A stretch of 13,591 nt of DNA from JAHEEL01 sp039715165. Lineage in GTDB: Bacteria > Actinomycetota > Acidimicrobiia > Spongiisociales > UBA5794. This document shows positions 7,004 through 13,591 of this stretch, one piece after another (position 1 is the first letter of the stretch; each line of letters opens with the position of its first letter). The translations under genes were made by a program, and so were the position numbers. A model generated the notes under the pieces. It saw only the letters and a program-made list of their open reading frames with translations. It did not search any database and was not told the origin of the DNA. The DNA lies in contig JBDLHX010000067.1 in assembly GCA_039715165.1 (NCBI GenBank), positions 1 through 13,591 of the forward strand, given 5' to 3'.

Positions 7004-8659
7004 TCATCCTTGGGCGTGAATCGTGGTTTCCACGCCCGCCTCCCCGCTCGCCCCTGACGCACGATGGCGCTCGATTGCCGCAGCGATGAAGCCCACGAAC
7101 AGGGGATGAGGATCGTCCGGTCGGGACTTGAACTCCGGATGGAACTGGCTCGCCACGAAGTAGGGATGCGACGGGAGTTCAATGATCTCAACAAGTCGAT
7201 CATCCGGGGAGAGGCCGGCGAAGACCAGGCCGGCATCTTCGAGATCCTGGCGGTACCGGTTGTTGACCTCCCACCGGTGCCGGTGGCGTTCGTAGATGAC
7301 CGGCTCCCCGTAGAGCCGTTCGGTCAGGGACCCGGGTGTGAGCTTCGCCGGGTAGATGCCCAGACGCATGGTGCCGCCAAGATCCTCGACGTCGGCTTGA
7401 TCCTCCATGAGGTCGATGACCGGGTGCCGGGTCGTGGGGTCGAACTCGGTGCTGTGCGCCCCTCCGAGCCCGATGACGTTGCGGGCGAACTCGATGACGG
7501 CGCACTGAAGCCCCAGGCACAGTCCAAGGAAGGGAATGTCGTTCTCCCGCGCATGACGGATCGCCTCGATCTTGCCTTCGATGCCGCGGATTCCGAAGCC
7601 TCCCGGTACGAGGATGCCGTCGAGTCCTTCGAGGTGAGTCGCGGCGAGGAGGCCATCGACCTCTTCGGCGGGGATCCACTTGAGGTCGACCTTCACGCCG
7701 TTCGCTGCAGCGGAGTGGCGGAGCGATTCGACGACGGAGAGGTAGGCGTCTGGGAGCTCAATGTACTTGCCGACCAAACCGATGGTCACCGTCTCGGAGG
7801 CGCTCCCCATGCGCTCGACCATCGTCTGCCACTTGTCGAGCTGCGGCGGCTCCGTCTCCAGGCCGAGTTGTCGGCACACCACCGTGTCGAAACCCGCTTC
7901 ATGGAGCGCCAACGGCACCGCGTAGATGTTCGGTACGTCGAGTGCGTTGATAACGGCATCGGGCTCCACGTCGCAGAAGAGGCTGATCTTGCGCCGTGCC
8001 GGCTCTTCGAGAGCCCGGTCGGAACGGACGACGATCACCTCGGGCATGATGCCTCGGGATCGCAGTTCCGCAACGCTGTGCTGCGTGGGCTTGGTCTTCA
8101 GTTCCTCGCTCGTCGCGAGGTACGGAACAAGCGTCACGTGGATGTAGCAGGTGTTCTCGATGCCGACGTCCTTGCGGACCTGGCGGATTGCCTCGAGGAA
8201 CGGCAAGCCTTCGATGTCGCCAACCGTGCCCCCGACTTCGGTGATGACCACGTCGACGTCGTCGTTGTGGGCGAGTTTCCGGACGCGAGACTTGATCTCG
8301 TTCGTGATGTGGGGAATTACCTGGACGGTCGCTCCGAGATAGTCGCCCCGGCGCTCCTTGCGTATCACCGACTGGTAGATGGAGCCGGTGGTGACGTTCG
8401 AATCGCGACTGAGGTGGACGCCGGTGAATCGTTCGTAGTGGCCGAGGTCGAGGTCGGTCTCGCCGCCATCGTCGGTGACGAACACTTCACCATGCTCGAA
8501 CGGGTTCATCGTCCCGGGATCGACGTTGATGTACGGATCCAGTTTCTGAAGGGTCACGCGTAGGCCACGTGCTTCGAGCAGGCGCCCCAGCGACGCGGCG
8601 GCGATGCCCTTCCCCAGACTCGATGTCACCCCTCCGGTGACGAATACGTGTTTGGCCAC
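7004..8659 (-). CDS. pyrG: CTP synthase
   Basis: Makes CTP from UTP, ATP and glutamine. The 551 residues have the standard two-domain layout. The synthetase domain begins KHVFVTGGVTSSLGKG (3-18, with the P-loop) and includes LQKLDPYINVDPGTMNPFEH, DLGHYERF (71-78) and ITEVGGTVGDIEGLPFLEA. The glutamine amidotransferase domain begins near 290 and holds PGGFGIRG (352-359), the nucleophile Cys381 in FLGLCLGLQCAVIEFARN, and His507 with Glu509 in SQFHPEFKSRP. The GTG at 8657-8659 is chosen because it places GG-SSLGKG at the normal N-terminal position and has GGAG six bases upstream. In-frame ATG codons about 10-12 codons upstream would add an unconserved leader. It supplies the substrate chain that ends in CTP while Cmk, further down the run, recycles CMP. 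Confidence 0.97.
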   Translation of the reverse strand: MAKHVFVTGGVTSSLGKGIAAASLGRLLEARGLRVTLQKLDPYINVDPGTMNPFEHGEVFVTDDGGETDLDLGHYERFTGVHLSRDSNVTTGSIYQSVIRKERRGDYLGATVQVIPHITNEIKSRVRKLAHNDDVDVVITEVGGTVGDIEGLPFLEAIRQVRKDVGIENTCYIHVTLVPYLATSEELKTKPTQHSVAELRSRGIMPEVIVVRSDRALEEPARRKISLFCDVEPDAVINALDVPNIYAVPLALHEAGFDTVVCRQLGLETEPPQLDKWQTMVERMGSASETVTIGLVGKYIELPDAYLSVVESLRHSAAANGVKVDLKWIPAEEVDGLLAATHLEGLDGILVPGGFGIRGIEGKIEAIRHARENDIPFLGLCLGLQCAVIEFARNVIGLGGAHSTEFDPTTRHPVIDLMEDQADVEDLGGTMRLGIYPAKLTPGSLTERLYGEPVIYERHRHRWEVNNRYRQDLEDAGLVFAGLSPDDRLVEIIELPSHPYFVASQFHPEFKSRPDDPHPLFVGFIAAAIERHRASGASGEAGVETTIHAQG

Positions 8660-8684
8660 GTTCCACTCCACCTCGGAAGGCCAA

Positions 8685-8690
8685 AGCATA
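8685..8690 (-). promoter_or_regulatory. Possible -10 hexamer in the recN–pyrG gap
   Basis: The 88-base gap between recN and pyrG (8660-8747) is the longest inside the run. It contains TATGCT about 25 bases before the pyrG start codon, a fair match to a -10 element. I see no convincing -35 hexamer at 16-18 bases, so an internal pyrG promoter is only a possibility. The gap is otherwise unremarkable and has no strong hairpin. Confidence 0.2.
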
Positions 8691-8747
8691 CCCATGGCAT
8701 TGCGCCGAGTGCGCGACCCCCTCTGGACCCCTTGTTCGGCCCGGTCT

Positions 8748-10346
8748 TCACGCTTCTGCGGCGAGCGAGAGGAGCTCTGCGGCGTGGTCTCGACCTCGTT
8801 CGCTGTCGGAGAGACCGGCGAGCATGCGCGAGAGCTCCTCGAGCCTCGCGTCGGCATCGACCTTGTCGATGGCCGCCACGTTCCCTTCTCTGCGCACCAC
8901 GAAGTGCCGGCTCGCGAAGGCCGCCACCTGAGGCAGGTGGGTCACGCAGAAGACTTGTCTCCCTGCAGAGAGCGCCTTCAGCTTCCGCCCCATCGAAAGA
9001 GCGGTTGAGCCACCGACGCCGGCATCGATCTCATCGAACGCGATGATGCCAACGTCGTCTGCTCCGGCAGCGAGGCGCAGGGCGAGGATGAGACGGCTCA
9101 ACTCTCCCCCCGAAGCAACCTTCGAAACTGGACCCGGCTCGAGCGCACGGTCCGAGGCGAACTCGAGAACAACGCGGTCGATGCCGTCGGGGCCGGGATC
9201 CTTCTTGCCGATCGCAAATCGGACGACCGGGTCCGAGAATCCAAGATCTGTGAGGTGCGCCGCTGCAACCCCCGCGATGGAGTCGGCCGCACTGCGCCGG
9301 ACCGTGCTGAGTGCCAGCGCCGCCCGGTCGACGTTCGCCCCTGCGATGCCGAGGTCTTCCTCGATCTCGTCTGCCCTCCCGAGCAGAAGCTCGAGCTCGC
9401 GGGCACGCGACTCGGCTTCGTCTCCGAAGGCGAGTACCGCGTCGAGGCTCGACCCGTACTTGCGCTTGAGATCCCCGAGGAGCGAGAGGCGTCCCTCGAC
9501 GACGTCGAGGTCTCCCGGATCGTGATCCAGATCTCCGAGTACGAGAGCGATCTCCACGTTGAACTCAGAGAGCAACTCGGCCAGGTGGCTGCTCAACTCC
9601 AGGAGAGGCTCGAGCGATTCGTCGGTGCGTGCAGCGGCGGTGAGCTCACGGCTGGCTGTATCGAGCGCACTCGTTGCACCCTCGTCCCCGGCCGATCGAG
9701 AAACCGCTGCAAGCCGCTCCCTGAGTTCCTGGGCGTTTCTGAGCCGAAGTGCCCGAGCCTTCAGTTCCTCCTCGTCACCCGTCTGGAAGCCCGAGTTGCC
9801 AATCTCGTCGCCCTGGAACCGCACCATGTCGAGCTCACGCTCGAGCGCTCTTCGGTCCCCTCCCAACGCGTCGGCACGCGCCTTCACGTCGACGAGTGCA
9901 TCCCACGCCCCCCGGTAGGCAACCAGTGCAGCTTGCCCTACGTCGTCGAGCGCTCCGTCGATGAGGGCTCGCGCCACACTCGGCTTGCTGAGCAGCGTTC
10001 GGTCGTGTTGGCCGACGACGTCGAGCTCCCCTTCGAGCGTGGATGCGAGCGTCGCTGCGGTTGCCATGGAACCGTCGATCGAGGCTCTGGACCGATTGCG
10101 GTCGACACGACGCGACACAACCCTTTCACTCTCGCCGTCAACAAAGCGCCCTTCAACGAACGTCTCGTCCCCGTGCGGACCGATCTGATCCTTGCGTGCC
10201 TGCTCACCCCGCAGCAAGCGCAGCGCGCCGAGAAGGAGGGTCTTGCCGGTGCCGGTCTCCCCTGTGATGACGACGAGGCCGGATCCCGGTTCGAGATGGG
10301 AGTTGGGGATCAGGCCGAGATTCTGGACGGAGAGCTCATCAAGCAT
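8748..10346 (-). CDS. recN: DNA repair protein RecN
   Basis: SMC-like ATPase acting in recombinational repair of double-strand breaks. The 532 residues are slightly short for the family (about 550-590). The N-terminal head contains the Walker A GETGTGKT (29-36) and VVGQHDRTLLSKP (110-122). Long coiled-coil arms run from about 140 to 345, with the family motif DLKRKYG (292-298) between the two arms. The C-terminal head contains the ABC signature VASGGELSRLILALRLA (410-426), Walker B with the catalytic Glu in GIIAFDEIDAGVGG (433-446), and VTHLPQVAAFASRH (468-481). The start is ATG at 10344-10346, giving the conserved opening LDELSVQNLGLI and overlapping nadK by eight bases. In M. tuberculosis two further genes separate recN from pyrG; here they are absent. 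Confidence 0.97.
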   Translation of the reverse strand: MLDELSVQNLGLIPNSHLEPGSGLVVITGETGTGKTLLLGALRLLRGEQARKDQIGPHGDETFVEGRFVDGESERVVSRRVDRNRSRASIDGSMATAATLASTLEGELDVVGQHDRTLLSKPSVARALIDGALDDVGQAALVAYRGAWDALVDVKARADALGGDRRALERELDMVRFQGDEIGNSGFQTGDEEELKARALRLRNAQELRERLAAVSRSAGDEGATSALDTASRELTAAARTDESLEPLLELSSHLAELLSEFNVEIALVLGDLDHDPGDLDVVEGRLSLLGDLKRKYGSSLDAVLAFGDEAESRARELELLLGRADEIEEDLGIAGANVDRAALALSTVRRSAADSIAGVAAAHLTDLGFSDPVVRFAIGKKDPGPDGIDRVVLEFASDRALEPGPVSKVASGGELSRLILALRLAAGADDVGIIAFDEIDAGVGGSTALSMGRKLKALSAGRQVFCVTHLPQVAAFASRHFVVRREGNVAAIDKVDADARLEELSRMLAGLSDSERGRDHAAELLSLAAEA

Positions 10347-11136
10347 GGGCGAGGCCGAATTGGTGGCGCACGGCCTGGGGAAAGGGGTGCGTATCGAGGG
10401 TGAGGAACCGGGCGTTTCGCGGTCCGCGGGCCACCGAGACGCTCTCTCCCGGTTCAACGATCGCTACTTCGCGGCCGTCGACGTTGACACGCGCCGGACG
10501 GTCGATCTCGACGCTGACCTCGATCACGGCTTCCGGCGACACGACGATGCTCCGCGAGAGAAGGCTATGGGGGGCGATCGGCGTGAGAACGAGTGCCTCC
10601 ACTTCGGGGTCAACAACCGGTCCCCCGGCCGATAGCGAGTACGCAGTGGATCCGAGCGGCGTGGCAACGATGAGCCCATCCGTTCGATAGTCGGCGAAGC
10701 GACGGCCGTTGATAGCGACACCGATCTCGATGATCCGCTCACTCTCGACCTTCTCGATGACAACGTCGTTGATCCCGGACGCGGTGAAACCGGGGCCCTT
10801 CACGTCCGCCGTCATCACCTCGAGGACGCGGAGTCTGTCGGATGCGAGCGCTGCAGCGAAGGCGTCGATCTCGCCGACGGAGAATTCAGCGAGATACCCG
10901 ACGCGACCGACGTTGACACCGGCGATCGGGAGATCTCGCGGTAGCGCGAGCCGCGCTGCGCGCAACACGGTGCCGTCTCCCCCGACGCCGATCACGGCGC
11001 CGATGTCCTCCGGAACGCGCTCGTCGACGATCAGAATCGCTTCGACGTCTTCTGCGGCGCAGGCCGAGACGAAATCCTTCGCCGCGGCTGCCGCGTGTGG
11101 CTTCCCCTCATGGACGATGGCGGCGATTCGTTTCAC
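10339..11136 (-). CDS. nadK: NAD kinase
   Basis: Phosphorylates NAD to NADP (ATP or polyphosphate donor in actinobacteria); cytoplasmic. The 265 residues show the diagnostic GGDGT (52-56) in VIGVGGDGTVLRAAR, then NVGRVGYLAE (75-84), NDVVIEK (123-129), and TDGLIVATPLGSTAYSLSAG (152-171). APHSLLSRSIVVSPEA follows near 188. The start is GTG at 11134-11136, overlapping the tlyA stop as GTGA and preceded by AGGAG eight bases upstream. The N-terminus MKRIAAIVHEGKP matches the family opening. The tlyA–nadK–recN triplet is conserved in actinobacteria and in several other phyla, so this is a well-anchored call. Confidence 0.96.
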   Translation of the reverse strand: MKRIAAIVHEGKPHAAAAAKDFVSACAAEDVEAILIVDERVPEDIGAVIGVGGDGTVLRAARLALPRDLPIAGVNVGRVGYLAEFSVGEIDAFAAALASDRLRVLEVMTADVKGPGFTASGINDVVIEKVESERIIEIGVAINGRRFADYRTDGLIVATPLGSTAYSLSAGGPVVDPEVEALVLTPIAPHSLLSRSIVVSPEAVIEVSVEIDRPARVNVDGREVAIVEPGESVSVARGPRNARFLTLDTHPFPQAVRHQFGLAHA

Positions 11137-11924
11137 GGTCCGTTCTCCTGAGACACGACTTCACGTACGGTACCCGCATCGATGGTTCGTGCGGTTCTCC
11201 TGCCATGGACGAGGAACTCGCGGTTCCCCTCTGCCCCGGTGATGGGCGACGCGGTCACCCCTACGACCCCTATTCCGTTCTCGTCCAGCGCACGTGCAGC
11301 TTGCTCGATTGCGAGTGCGTGGGTCGCTGGATCCCGCACGATTCCGCCCTTACCCACGAGTTCCTTGCCCACCTCGAACTGCGGCTTCACGAGCAGCACC
11401 CAGTCGGCGTCGTCGCCGCCGAGGCTCGCCAAGTTGCCGGCGACGAGCGCGAGCGAGATGAAGGACAAGTCTGCAACGACGAGGTCAAAGGGCGCCCCGA
11501 GCTGCTTCGGATCCGCGTGACGGATGTTCGTGCGCTCGACGACATCGACCCGGGCGTCGTCCCGAAGCCGGCTGTGGATTTGGCCGTACCCAACGTCCAC
11601 AGCCACCACTCGTGTCGCACCGCGCTGGAGCAGACAATCGGTGAAGCCACCGGTCGACGCGCCGACGTCGATCGCCGATCTCCCCCGAACGTCAACGCGA
11701 AACGCGTCGAGGGCTGCATCGAGCTTCTCCCCCGCTCGACCAACGAACCGCGGTGGCGGCCCCTCGATCGAGAGCGGATCTTCGGGAGCAACCATCGTGG
11801 ACGGCTTCGGAGAGGGGTTGCCGCGAACCCTGACCCGGCCTTCATCGATCACCGCGCGGGCCGCGGAGCGAGATGGGACGAGCTTGCGCCTCACCAATTC
11901 GGTATCGAGCCGTCGCCGGGTCAG
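11133..11924 (-). CDS. tlyA: 16S/23S rRNA 2'-O-methyltransferase TlyA (proposed CTG start)
   Basis: Methylates ribosomal RNA ribose (C1409 of 16S and C1920 of 23S in mycobacteria); loss gives capreomycin/viomycin resistance there. An N-terminal S4 domain (RRRLDTELVRRKLVPSRSAA, then GRVRVRG) precedes an FtsJ-like SAM methyltransferase. Visible motifs are the SAM site DVGASTGGFTD (87-97), VVAVDVGYGQ, VADLSFISL (150-158) and LLVKPQFEVGK (177-187). The first standard start in frame is TTG at 11895-11897. Nine codons upstream of it, back to a CTG at 11922-11924, encode TRRRLDTE, which matches the conserved TlyA opening (M. tuberculosis begins MARRARVDAELVRRGLA). That CTG overlaps the stop of the upstream small ORF as CTGA and follows a GGGGGAGAAGGG tract. 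I therefore take CTG as the start (263 residues). Function is secure; the start is an inference. Confidence 0.94.
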   Translation of the reverse strand: MTRRRLDTELVRRKLVPSRSAARAVIDEGRVRVRGNPSPKPSTMVAPEDPLSIEGPPPRFVGRAGEKLDAALDAFRVDVRGRSAIDVGASTGGFTDCLLQRGATRVVAVDVGYGQIHSRLRDDARVDVVERTNIRHADPKQLGAPFDLVVADLSFISLALVAGNLASLGGDDADWVLLVKPQFEVGKELVGKGGIVRDPATHALAIEQAARALDENGIGVVGVTASPITGAEGNREFLVHGRRTARTIDAGTVREVVSQENGP

Positions 11925-12091
11925 GTCGTCGTGCCCTTCTCCCCCGGGTCTACGCCGTCGAGAGCGTCGCCAAGTCGCCGTGCGATCTCCTCAGCGGTGT
12001 CGGGGGCCTCGGCCGCGTCGACTTCCTCGAGCTCCTTTTCGAGAGTCTCCAGGTCTTTCTCCGCGGGTCTCTCATTCGGGTGGGTATCCAT
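11921..12091 (-). CDS. Small acidic protein between the HAD gene and tlyA (Rv1693-like position)
   Basis: A 56-residue ORF with ATG at 12089-12091 and TGA at 11921-11923. It is rich in Glu and Asp, with a probable amphipathic helix (AEKDLETLEKELEEVDAAEA, 10-29) and a second helix with TAEEIARRLGDAL (32-44). No catalytic or metal motif is visible. M. tuberculosis has an unnamed protein of similar size (Rv1693) at the same place between a HAD phosphatase and tlyA, which supports a real gene. The ORF starts seven bases after the HAD stop, and its stop overlaps the proposed tlyA CTG. The ribosome-binding site is weak (a GGGG about 10 bases upstream). An overlapping frame starting at a TAATG (12099) encodes an Arg-rich, low-complexity peptide and is a less likely product. 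Function unknown. Confidence 0.65.
   Translation of the reverse strand: MDTHPNERPAEKDLETLEKELEEVDAAEAPDTAEEIARRLGDALDGVDPGEKGTTT
11934..11945 (-). promoter_or_regulatory. Purine-rich ribosome-binding tract before the tlyA CTG
   Basis: GGGGGAGAAGGG ends nine bases before the CTG at 11922-11924. No such tract lies before the TTG at 11895-11897. It therefore supports the upstream CTG as the tlyA start, with the caveat that it also codes for Gly, Glu and Lys at the end of the small ORF. Confidence 0.5.
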
Positions 12092-12098
12092 GGCGGCA

Positions 12099-12911
12099 TT
12101 ATCCCCGAGGTTGCGTCGCTCGTGTGGTCAAGAGCCCGGGGAGGTCCCTGATCGACTCGATCGTCACGTCCGGATGAAGGTGCTCTGGGAGGCCGTCGGC
12201 CGTGTCGGTAACGCCACTCAGCGTGAGGATCTTGCCCCATCCCGCTTCCGCGGCGAGCGCGAGATCGGTGTCGGGCCTGTCCCCGACCATCCACACGTCG
12301 TCGTACTCGACGCGACTCACGACCAGGTCGCGCATCGGCTTGTTGGGCTTGCCGCACACGAGCGGAGTCTGCCCGCTGGCGCGTTCAACGGCAGCGACGA
12401 TGGAGCCGCCGCCCGGGTATTGGCCGTCCGGCATGGGGTAGGTGGCATCGTCGTTCGTCGCGACGAACCGGGCGCCCGCTCTGATCGCGAGCACTGCCCC
12501 GGTGAGACGCTCGTAGGACAGGTCCCGGTCGAGCCCCACGACGACGGCGGTCGCCTCTGAGTGATCGGTCGTCACGGCGATGCCGGCTTCGCTGAGCGTT
12601 GAGCTCAGTTCGTGGGAGCCGAGGACGTAGCACGTGGCGCCGCTTCCCCGCAGGAGATTGGCGGCGGCCAGGGCCGACGTGATCACGCTCTGCGGTTCTG
12701 GGGCGTATCCGGTTCGCTTCTCGATGTTCCTCACCACGGTGCTGAGCGCCCGCACCGAGTTGTTCGTTGCGAAGAGAACCTGGTGCCCGTCGGCTCGCAG
12801 AGCGTTGAGGGTCTCGCCGGCACCCGGGACTCCTTCGCTATCGAGGTAGACGACACCGTCGAGGTCGAAGATGAACGTCTTTGGGCCATCTGCGACAAGT
12901 CGTCGTGTCAC
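12099..12911 (-). CDS. HAD-superfamily IIA (NagD-like) phosphatase
   Basis: A 270-residue haloacid dehalogenase-type phosphatase of subclass IIA, the group of NagD, p-nitrophenyl phosphatases and the mycobacterial glycerol-3-phosphate phosphatase Rv1692, which lies at the same position. All four motifs are visible. Motif I is FIFDLDGVVYLD (13-24), with nucleophile Asp16 and acid/base Asp18. Motif II is LFATNNS (46-52). The motif III Lys is in CGKPNKPM (186-193). Motif IV is WMVGDRPDTDLALAAEAGWG (207-226). The type IIA cap lies between about 75 and 180. The GTG start at 12909-12911 overlaps the GNAT stop as GTGA and has one of the strongest Shine-Dalgarno sequences in the window. A glycerol-3-phosphate or lipid-recycling role is plausible by synteny but not shown by the sequence. 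Confidence 0.92.
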   Translation of the reverse strand: MTRRLVADGPKTFIFDLDGVVYLDSEGVPGAGETLNALRADGHQVLFATNNSVRALSTVVRNIEKRTGYAPEPQSVITSALAAANLLRGSGATCYVLGSHELSSTLSEAGIAVTTDHSEATAVVVGLDRDLSYERLTGAVLAIRAGARFVATNDDATYPMPDGQYPGGGSIVAAVERASGQTPLVCGKPNKPMRDLVVSRVEYDDVWMVGDRPDTDLALAAEAGWGKILTLSGVTDTADGLPEHLHPDVTIESIRDLPGLLTTRATQPRG

Positions 12912-13423
12912 GCCGCATCACCTCCTGATCCCGTGTGGTCCGCGCTGTGCATCGTGATCGAGCGCGCCTTGAAGCCGTGGGACTCGAAGAAGTTCTTGGC
13001 GAGACGGTGCCCGGGGCTCACGCGGGCGTCGAAGAGCCGAATCCCTGCTCCTCGGAGTCCTTCCCGGGCGAGTGAGAGCATCGCCGCTCCGACGCCGACG
13101 CCGCGCGCCTCGTGGTCGGTGAAGATGAAGCGGATGGAGCCGATCCTCTCCGCGTCGCGCGGGGCGTTGAGCGGCTCCTCCATCGCGATGAGGAATCCGA
13201 CAGGGATGCCGTCGATCTCGCCGATGACAACGCTCGCATCCGTTGCGGCGATGAGGGCACGGAACGCGCCGTCGAGGGGTGGGGCGAGCCCGTCGGCATC
13301 GGGCCAGATCTCCCGGATGGCGGACTGCTCATCTGCGAGAGCGCCGTACATTCGATCGAGTTGGATCAGATCGCTTTCGCCTGCATGGCGAGCGCTCACG
13401 ACGATCGGTGTCTCAGTGGGCAT
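12908..13423 (-). CDS. GNAT-family N-acetyltransferase
   Basis: A 171-residue GCN5-related acetyltransferase. VVIGEIDGIPVGFLIAMEEP (65-84) forms the early strands. IRFIFTDHEARGVGVGAAML (97-116) contains the acetyl-CoA loop R/QxxGxG (R107 to G112). LFDARVSPGHRLAKNFFESH (130-149) then GF is the C-terminal motif B with the conserved helix and the Gly-Phe turn. The acceptor substrate cannot be inferred. The ATG at 13421-13423 is taken because it is the first start in the frame, although no clear Shine-Dalgarno sequence precedes it. It overlaps the HAD gene by four bases. The 76-base gap to the DUF4193 gene (13424-13499) shows no clear promoter or terminator, so I cannot say whether the operon begins here or further right. 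Confidence 0.88.
   Translation of the reverse strand: MPTETPIVVSARHAGESDLIQLDRMYGALADEQSAIREIWPDADGLAPPLDGAFRALIAATDASVVIGEIDGIPVGFLIAMEEPLNAPRDAERIGSIRFIFTDHEARGVGVGAAMLSLAREGLRGAGIRLFDARVSPGHRLAKNFFESHGFKARSITMHSADHTGSGGDAA
12917..12926 (-). promoter_or_regulatory. Strong Shine-Dalgarno sequence for the HAD phosphatase gene
   Basis: AGGAGGTGAT, nearly full complementarity to the 3' end of 16S rRNA, lies within the last codons of the GNAT gene. Its AGGAGG core is nine bases before the GTG at 12909-12911. It fixes the start of the HAD gene and implies independent loading of ribosomes in addition to coupling through the GTGA overlap. Confidence 0.75.
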
Positions 13424-13499
13424 GCAACCATGATGGCGCGAGGGCCGCCCGTAGGCGAGAAGTGCGAACCGACTATCCCTTTGTACCGAAGCGACGCGC

Positions 13500-13591
13500 T
13501 CAGGCGGCGCAGTCCTTGCAGACCTTCTTGCGGGGATTTGCGAGCTGGCTCGTCTTCAGCACGAGGAAGCAGCTCGTGCACACGAACTCGC
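13500..13591 (-). CDS. DUF4193-like zinc-ribbon protein, C-terminal end (partial)
   Basis: The frame is open from the right window edge to a TGA at 13500-13502, giving the last 29 residues. They contain two Cys knuckles, FVCTSCFLVLKTSQLA and KKVCKDCAA, with the protein ending just after the second. This four-Cys layout and the terminal CxDCAA are what I remember of the actinobacterial DUF4193 family, about 100-residue acidic proteins of unknown function. The start and N-terminal part lie outside the window. It is on the same strand as the downstream run and 76 bases upstream of the GNAT gene, so it may or may not be co-transcribed. Confidence 0.8.
   Translation of the reverse strand, partial: EFVCTSCFLVLKTSQLANPRKKVCKDCAA

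Noticed and set aside
7064..8563. A 499-codon open frame on the + strand opposite pyrG
   Set aside because: It mirrors the codon structure of pyrG, is rich in Asp, Val and Arg and lacks any family motif, so it is a shadow frame.
9255..10403. A 382-codon open frame on the + strand opposite recN
   Set aside because: It lies antisense to a fully conserved recN and has no domain or plausible start context.
11950..12357. A minus-strand 135-codon Arg-rich frame spanning the end of the HAD gene and the gap before tlyA
   Set aside because: It runs through HAD motif IV in the wrong frame and is low-complexity; the acidic 56-residue frame in the gap fits the mycobacterial counterpart better.
13424..13499. 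Promoter for the operon in the gap before the GNAT gene
   Set aside because: GATAGT-like and TTCGGT-like hexamers are present but at the wrong spacing, and no convincing -35/-10 pair could be assembled.

Overview
This window is high-GC bacterial chromosome, most likely from an actinobacterium. The evidence for that is the TlyA–NadK–RecN–PyrG–NUDIX–XerD–ScpAB–RluB–Cmk gene order, which follows the block tlyA(Rv1694)–cmk(Rv1712) known from Mycobacterium tuberculosis. It is supported by the tail of a DUF4193 zinc-ribbon protein and by a DUF222/13E12-type HNH protein end. aroA lying between rluB and cmk, and a DksA-like plus HD-domain pair beside scpA, suggest a deep-branching lineage such as Acidimicrobiia, but that placement is only an inference.

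Layout, left to right. The last 88 codons of an HNH endonuclease-like gene run on the + strand (2-268), followed by a small hairpin (270-288). Everything else is on the minus strand and is read from the right edge towards the left: DUF4193 (partial), GNAT acetyltransferase, NagD-like HAD phosphatase, a 56-residue acidic small protein (Rv1693-like position), tlyA, nadK, recN, pyrG, a NUDIX ADP-ribose pyrophosphatase, xerD, a DksA/TraR-type zinc finger protein, an HD-domain protein, scpA, scpB, rluB, aroA and a cytidylate kinase carrying an extra C-terminal DUF1801 domain. From the GNAT gene to cmk the genes are packed almost without gaps. Seven junctions are 4-base stop/start overlaps, and the largest gap inside the run is 88 bases (recN to pyrG). 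This looks like one long, translationally coupled transcription unit. No stretch over 300 bases lacks a gene.

What the genes do together is mainly core cell-cycle and translation housekeeping: chromosome condensation and segregation (ScpA, ScpB, XerD), DNA repair (RecN), ribosome modification (TlyA, RluB), nucleotide and cofactor supply (PyrG, Cmk, NadK, the NUDIX enzyme), aromatic amino acid synthesis (AroA) and probable transcription control (DksA-like). I found no mobile element, CRISPR array, RNA gene or defence system.

The points most worth a second look are these. (1) A cytidylate kinase–DUF1801 fusion. (2) Two genes, rluB and tlyA, whose conserved N-termini extend upstream of every ATG/GTG/TTG. 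At both, a CTG overlaps the preceding stop codon as CTGA, suggesting non-standard initiation. (3) A DksA-like/HD-domain pair in the xerD–scpA interval, where M. tuberculosis has a ParA-like gene. (4) A small acidic ORF between the HAD gene and tlyA that is easy to miss.
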